Assembly (NCBI GenBank): GCA_007258455.2
Contig: VDFB02321329.1
Coordinates: forward strand, 248,001 to 312,000
Length of the DNA: 64,000 nt
Direction: 5' to 3'
Source of the DNA: Sequoia sempervirens
Lineage: Eukaryota > Streptophyta > Pinopsida > Cupressales > Cupressaceae
Shown: positions 59,135-64,000 of the stretch, one piece after another
How positions within the stretch are numbered: the first letter of the stretch is position 1
Layout: every line of letters starts with the position of its first letter
Program-made: the position numbers and the translations under genes
The notes under the pieces: generated by a model
What the model was told of the DNA's origin: nothing
The model's input: only the letters and a program-made list of their open reading frames with translations
Databases searched by the model: none

Positions 59135-61370
59135 ATGGCGCCACGACGACGAAGAGATGCAGGAGGTAAGTATTGTTTGCTATTTGTTTTGAATTTGTTA
59201 GTTTGAAATAGATTTTGTTTGTTTTAGGTTAGATTTGATTGGTTTTTTTTTAATTTGTAGGAAATCCTGCAAATCCTCAACAAGAAGAGGAGGGAAATCT
59301 TGAATAGCAAAATCCTCAACAAAATCAACCTCAACAACAAAATCAACCTCCCCCACCATTCTCTCAATTCCCTCCTAGCACTCAAGAAAATTTGAGGAGT
59401 GAAATTGAGAACAATAGAAAACAACTTGAAGATCTTATCAGTAGGTTGAGTGGTCCAAATGCTTCAACCACAGAAAGAATGCTTCTAGCAAATTCATTGA
59501 AAGACATGTTAAAAAATGTAGATGCAATCACCCAACAAATATCTGGATGGCAAGATAGGAGGCAGATAGCCAGGGCATATTATGCAGACAAATTATCATA
59601 TAAACAAGTAAAAGATTTAAAAATTACTAAAGGTGATTTTTGCTCTCTATTCATTGACCCTAAAACAAATCAAAATCTTACCCTCAATGCAAAGAGGTTT
59701 CCTATTCATTGGTGCCACCACCAAGAGATTAAGAACCGTTTTTATGAAAGATGGTATATGGTCTTTGATTACCCACCGTGCAATAATTGTGAAGTCCCCA
59801 ATATTTTCTTAGGAAACTATACATGTTGAGTTTGTATTGAACCAAATCCCAAATTATTTTGATATGAGGGAGTTCGAGGAGAGTGGGGTCAGCCAGGATA
59901 AGCCCTAAGCATACGCCTCGGATCCTACACGCAAGGGAGACGACCTCTCGCTAGGCACGCCTCGTAGATTGTGATGCTTGTCATTGCGAAGGAGAGTGCC
60001 GACATAGAGACATTGTGATTCACAACTTTAACCCGGAGTGTCATCCATCACACTAGCCCTATTGCGCCAATGCCATACAGTCTTCTTCAGGTGGTGGCCT
60101 TCGAAACCCATGTGTGTCAATCTTGTGGGGTGACTTGTTTTGTATGACCCTACCGGCACTCTGGGGGTGCTACGCAAGATCCATATGCTACTATGCAGCT
60201 TGATCCATATGCATCTACGGGGATGGAGAGGACGGCTGACATTTTGCATGATGCATATGGCATTGACACTCAGGTAAAATTCAGCATGTTCATTGAATTT
60301 AATTTATTAAATTTCAATTGTGAAATGCAAGATTAACTAATTTAGTTTTACTATTTTAATAAAATTGCAGGGTCACAGTGTAGAGACTAGATACACCAGT
60401 CATCCACCTACTTATTTTTGTAGTACACCTATCAGTGGGGTATGTAAAGTTAGTAAACAATTATAAATTTATTACATGTGTTAATAGCATTGTTTTACGA
60501 ATGGCATTTTAATATGTGATTTTGGATGCTGAACAGGTAATGTTGGAGGTTTCAAGGAAACACCTCCGAAAATTGTGAGATTTGATCAAACGTTCACGGA
60601 GGTAATATAGAATTAAAAAGAACTTAAGTAATGAATTCTAAGTTTAATAGATTTGTGTAGTTTATATTCATATTGTTGGTTACGTTGCATTACACAGATC
60701 ATTCAAACTCAAAGCATTACTTCAAATTCGATAACTAATAATCAAAAATATATCTGTTTAATACTTGTACTCAAAATTTTGTTCATTAGATCTCATACAT
60801 TATAAGTCATCACATGGATCGCTATTGTAACTTTTTTGTGATTGAATAATTTGTTGTTTTATTTTTAGATGTTGGTGACAGAAACACCGCCAAATGTTAC
60901 GAGGGCAATGGATATTGGTGTTTCCTCCGCTATACAATCCTCAATGGCTTTGATAGGGAAGGTATGAGGCAAATTACTAAATTTCAATTTACATTCATTG
61001 TTATAGATGAACTAGTTCTAGTGAAAAATCAAACCATTATTGACTCGTAGTTTAATTCCTATTTGGATGGTTTATACAAGGCTTGAGCACGCTTGAGCAT
61101 CGGCATGCAAATATTTCCATCGAGGAGAGTGATTGTGAGATGGCCGTAAGTGATTATTTTGTTAAATATATTAATTTTTATAATGTAATTTCTATATATT
61201 AATGTCTTTACTTCTTATTGTAACAATTGAAACTTCACCAGGAGCTAAACACTAGGAGTAGCAGGAGCACTCCTCAAGTACAACAGAAACGGGTGACAGA
61301 ATTATCAACATCAGATCGCCCAGCAAAGGGAAAGAAAATTGTATTTGAACCAGAGCATGGAGATAAATGA
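59135..61370 (+). pseudogene. Unknown multi-exon gene, copy 2
   Basis: Exons by comparison with copy 1: 59135-59165, 59261 to about 60273, 60371-60439, about 60537-60601, 60869-60961, about 61081-61145 and 61227-61370. Exon 1 is intact here (MAPRRRRDAG). Exon 2 shares the early TAG with copy 1 and is frame-shifted after FDYPPCNNCEVP. The acceptors of exons 4, 6 and 7 have changed: one base is lost at exon 4, acag became acaag at exon 6, and taacag became taacaa at exon 7. Exon 7 keeps the CAG that is TAG in copy 1. Function unknown. Confidence 0.6.
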
Positions 61371-63258
61371 ATTTTGAATGTACAAAGCCCTTTGTTGTAT
61401 GCCTACATGGCAATTTTGTACATATTTTGTGTTGGATATATTTGACATTGTATGCCTATATGGCATTCTTGTAAGCCTATATGGATATTTTGTAACTATA
61501 TTTTATACTTATATCAACATATATTGATGTATGCGTACATGGCTATTTGCTTAATACAAATCTTTTTTATCAATGGTGTCCATATTTGCAAATTATAAAT
61601 TCATGGTTCAATAGATATGAGTTACGTGTATTCAAGTGTATACTTTACAACTTATGCACATATACTTTTTGACTTACATGTGAACATCAAAAAGTGTGAA
61701 AATTTATGTGTTTGGAAGTCAAATGTAAGCCAATTTTGCAATTCTCAATTCTTGCAAACTCAATCTTATGGACTTATATTCCTTCCTAGCACATATTGTG
61801 AATATTTCTCATTTGGTGCAGAAGATAGATTCCTCATTTTTCAACCACTCATAGCAAAGAGATTCACAATAAGACTTTAGCATTGGATCACTACTCCATA
61901 CTTCTCTTGTCTAGACCATAAAGGATTGAAAATTTTAATTTAATGCAAATGATAGTCGAGATGAGAATTTATATAACCATGCCTATTTTGAAACTTCGCA
62001 TCAAATCATCAACAAGAACTTAAGAAGTGTTGCATAAGAGTGTTAGGTTTGATAGGCCTTCTCTTCCCTAAGGGAGGAGAGCCTGCATCTTGAATTTTGA
62101 ACAAAATTTTAAGAAGCAAACATTTTACCTAAAAGCTTCAAACCTAGATGACATATTTGGCTAAGTCTATCTTGAAAATTATCAATGCATGTTCAAACTC
62201 TAAAGGAGATTCTCCCTAAAATGCAAACTTTACCCTTTTTCCCAAGGAAAGAAATTGCAAGAAGTTGCATGTGATTTATCTTATTTCTTTCTCACAGTTC
62301 CTGGTCAATCATTCATGGCTCAAGATAGTTCCGTTCCAAGGCAAGGACACCCAAAAAATCATGGAGATTCTTCTACGATCTGCAAGAAAAAGGTTTTGGC
62401 TCTTTCACAATGTAAATAATTATGTAACACTGTTTTCTTGTTTGCCTTCCACACAGAAAAATGTTCACACTTTTCAAATTGATCAATGATCAATAATGGT
62501 TGATTGTAAACACTTGACATTTTTATGTTTGAACTTTAATTTATAATTTTGTATCATGACATTCAAGTAGATCACTAATATTTTAATATTTCACTATGAA
62601 AGTGGTGGTGTATTTTTGCTATGTTATTTGACTATTAATATGGTGGTGTATTCTAAACTTGATTACTGTGCAAATATGTATATATTTCTGATTTTTATAT
62701 GTTTTTGTATTACCGAACCCAAAACGAACCCAACCCCAAAAAAAAATTTCCCGAACCGACGAACCGGGTTCTCGAACCCGATCCCGAACCCAAAACCGAA
62801 CTGGTAACTTAGAAAAAAATAGATTTTTGTAGTTTATATTCATAACGTTGATTACATTGCATTGCACATCTTTCAAACTGAAAGCATTGCTTCACATTTC
62901 ATAACTAATAACTAGATGCTGATAGATGACAAAATTTTAATTATAATATAGTTTTTACAAAGTCAGTTCCTAAGCACTTATGCAATTACTTCACATTGCG
63001 TAACTAATAACTAGGAGCAGCTACCAATTGCATTTGGTTTTCATGGAATTCTATGAGACCACATTTCTTTGAGGCATTTTTTCAAACAGTTCACTACCTT
63101 GTCTATACTACCACATTTTCATATATGTCTACCAACGCATTTTTTCAAATACTTCAAGTGTTTCCTTGTTGCTATGGTTGAAATCCTAAAACAAGTGCTT
63201 TCGAACAAGCTATGGATGCTTGGAAAAATCTATCAAAAGCATAATAGTAAGCAATATC

Positions 63259-63437
63259 ATAGACAAGGCAGTGAACTATTTGAAAAAATGCCTCAAAGAA
63301 ATGTGGTCTCAATGGTGATGGAATGCCATGACAATCCACAACAATTTGCTTTTCATGGCATTCATCATGCCATTCCATCACCATGAGACCACATTTCTTT
63401 GAGGCATTTTTTCAAAGAGTTCAATGCCTTTTCTATG
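63259..63437 (+). repeat. Near-perfect fold-back of PPR origin, copy 2
   Basis: Counterpart of 16499-16677, with arms starting atagacaaggcagtgaac and ending ttctat. The pairing near the loop remains good although bases there changed between copies (ggaattccatg in copy 1, ggaatgccatg here). The plus strand again encodes SELFEKMPQRNVVS. Confidence 0.7.
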
Positions 63438-64000
63438 CTAACACATTTTTCATACATGTATATCAAAGCATTTTATCAAACACTCCATTGCCTTGCTGCT
63501 ATGGCTAAAAGCCTAAAATAGGTGCTTTCGAACAAGCTATGGATGCTTAGAAAAAATATATCATAGCATAATAGTAAGCAACAAGCTGATGCAATATAAA
63601 GATTTCCAAACCAATCAACAACTTAGGGGACTCTTGTCCCAAACTCATCTTGGAGAAGATCAAACAAAATATCAACATTTCATCAAAAATCTACTTTTCA
63701 TCCACTCAAATTCTCTTATCATTCATCATTCATCCTTCCACAAATCTATATTCCAATTGACTCATTCAAAGCAAAAAACCATTTTAGAAAACTTTGATTT
63801 AATCAATTAGATCAACATGCATTTAAAAAACACAATTTTCAACAAGGCACTCTTCCATTCAATCAATAAATTCAACTTGTCCCAAATAGTCAATCCATCA
63901 TTACAATTGGCTTTCAGACTTTTACCAGACCATCAAGCACTGTGAACATCATTATTACAATTGATACAAATCAGGGACTTGCTCTCTTTTAACTTTGTTC

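Larger units (their letters stand above)
53536..64000 (+). repeat. Large direct duplication, copy 2 (runs off the window)
   Basis: Direct copy of 6885-17240. The GA tract differs most: it contains an extra repeated sub-block near 54240-54330 and a different stretch at 54841-55436. The (ATTC)n tail is shorter (about four units against eight). The rest differs by scattered single-base changes and small indels. Confidence 0.95.

Noticed and set aside
6885..64000. The two >10-kb direct repeats as LTRs of a giant retrotransposon
   Set aside because: They are far too long, contain nested LINE/SINE insertions and a spliced gene, and no gag-pol, primer site or polypurine tract borders them.

Overview
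The window is eukaryotic nuclear DNA from a land plant with a large, repeat-dominated genome. The plant signals are L1-type LINEs that carry a plant-style RNase H and zf-RVT region, a tRNA-derived SINE, spliced genes with GT-AG introns, PPR-gene fragments and satellite DNA. A gymnosperm is my best guess but cannot be proven from the sequence. I see no intact single-copy host gene. Nearly every coding region is a transposable element or a decayed multi-copy ORF, and many stop codons look like C-to-T or G-to-A changes (CAG to TAG, CGA to TGA, TGG to TAG/TGA), as expected of old methylated DNA.

Layout: 117-2393 is the 3' half of a LINE (RT thumb, zf-RVT, RNase H). 2844-4496 is a decayed retroelement-type ORF. 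6885 to about 17240 is the first copy of a block of more than 10 kb. It holds a long purine tract followed by a pyrimidine tract, a LINE fragment with outward-facing inverted 3' ends, a SINE with a 19-bp target duplication, an unknown multi-exon gene, and a PPR-derived fold-back. The same block recurs in direct orientation from 53536 to the window end. Between the copies lie a 7.5-unit satellite of 358-360 bp (19055-21728), a full-length L1-type LINE with an 18-bp target duplication (22073-28084), a degenerate DDE-like transposase gene (29618-32759), LTR-like repeats, a 100-N assembly gap (34148-34247), a Helentron-type Helitron (35580-43601) and a mosaic of diverged repeats and PPR scraps (about 44000-53535).

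The standout is the Helentron on the minus strand. In coding order it has two tandem OTU cysteine-protease domains, a DUF6570-like region, an HUH/Tyr Rep domain, a PIF1-type helicase, an AP-like endonuclease and a separate intron-containing RPA-like gene with zinc ribbon. The RPA gene contains two homologous, phase-matched 69-bp exons. This copy is dead: it has many nonsense codons, one of them inside Walker A.

The left edge of the second large duplicate coincides to the base with a Helitron-like 3' terminus (8-bp stem hairpin, CTAA, then T). The first duplicate serves as the comparison sequence, with A|T at the junction. Shared SINE and LINE insertions show the block was duplicated as DNA after those elements had inserted. 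Both copies of the multi-exon gene have since decayed through different mutations.
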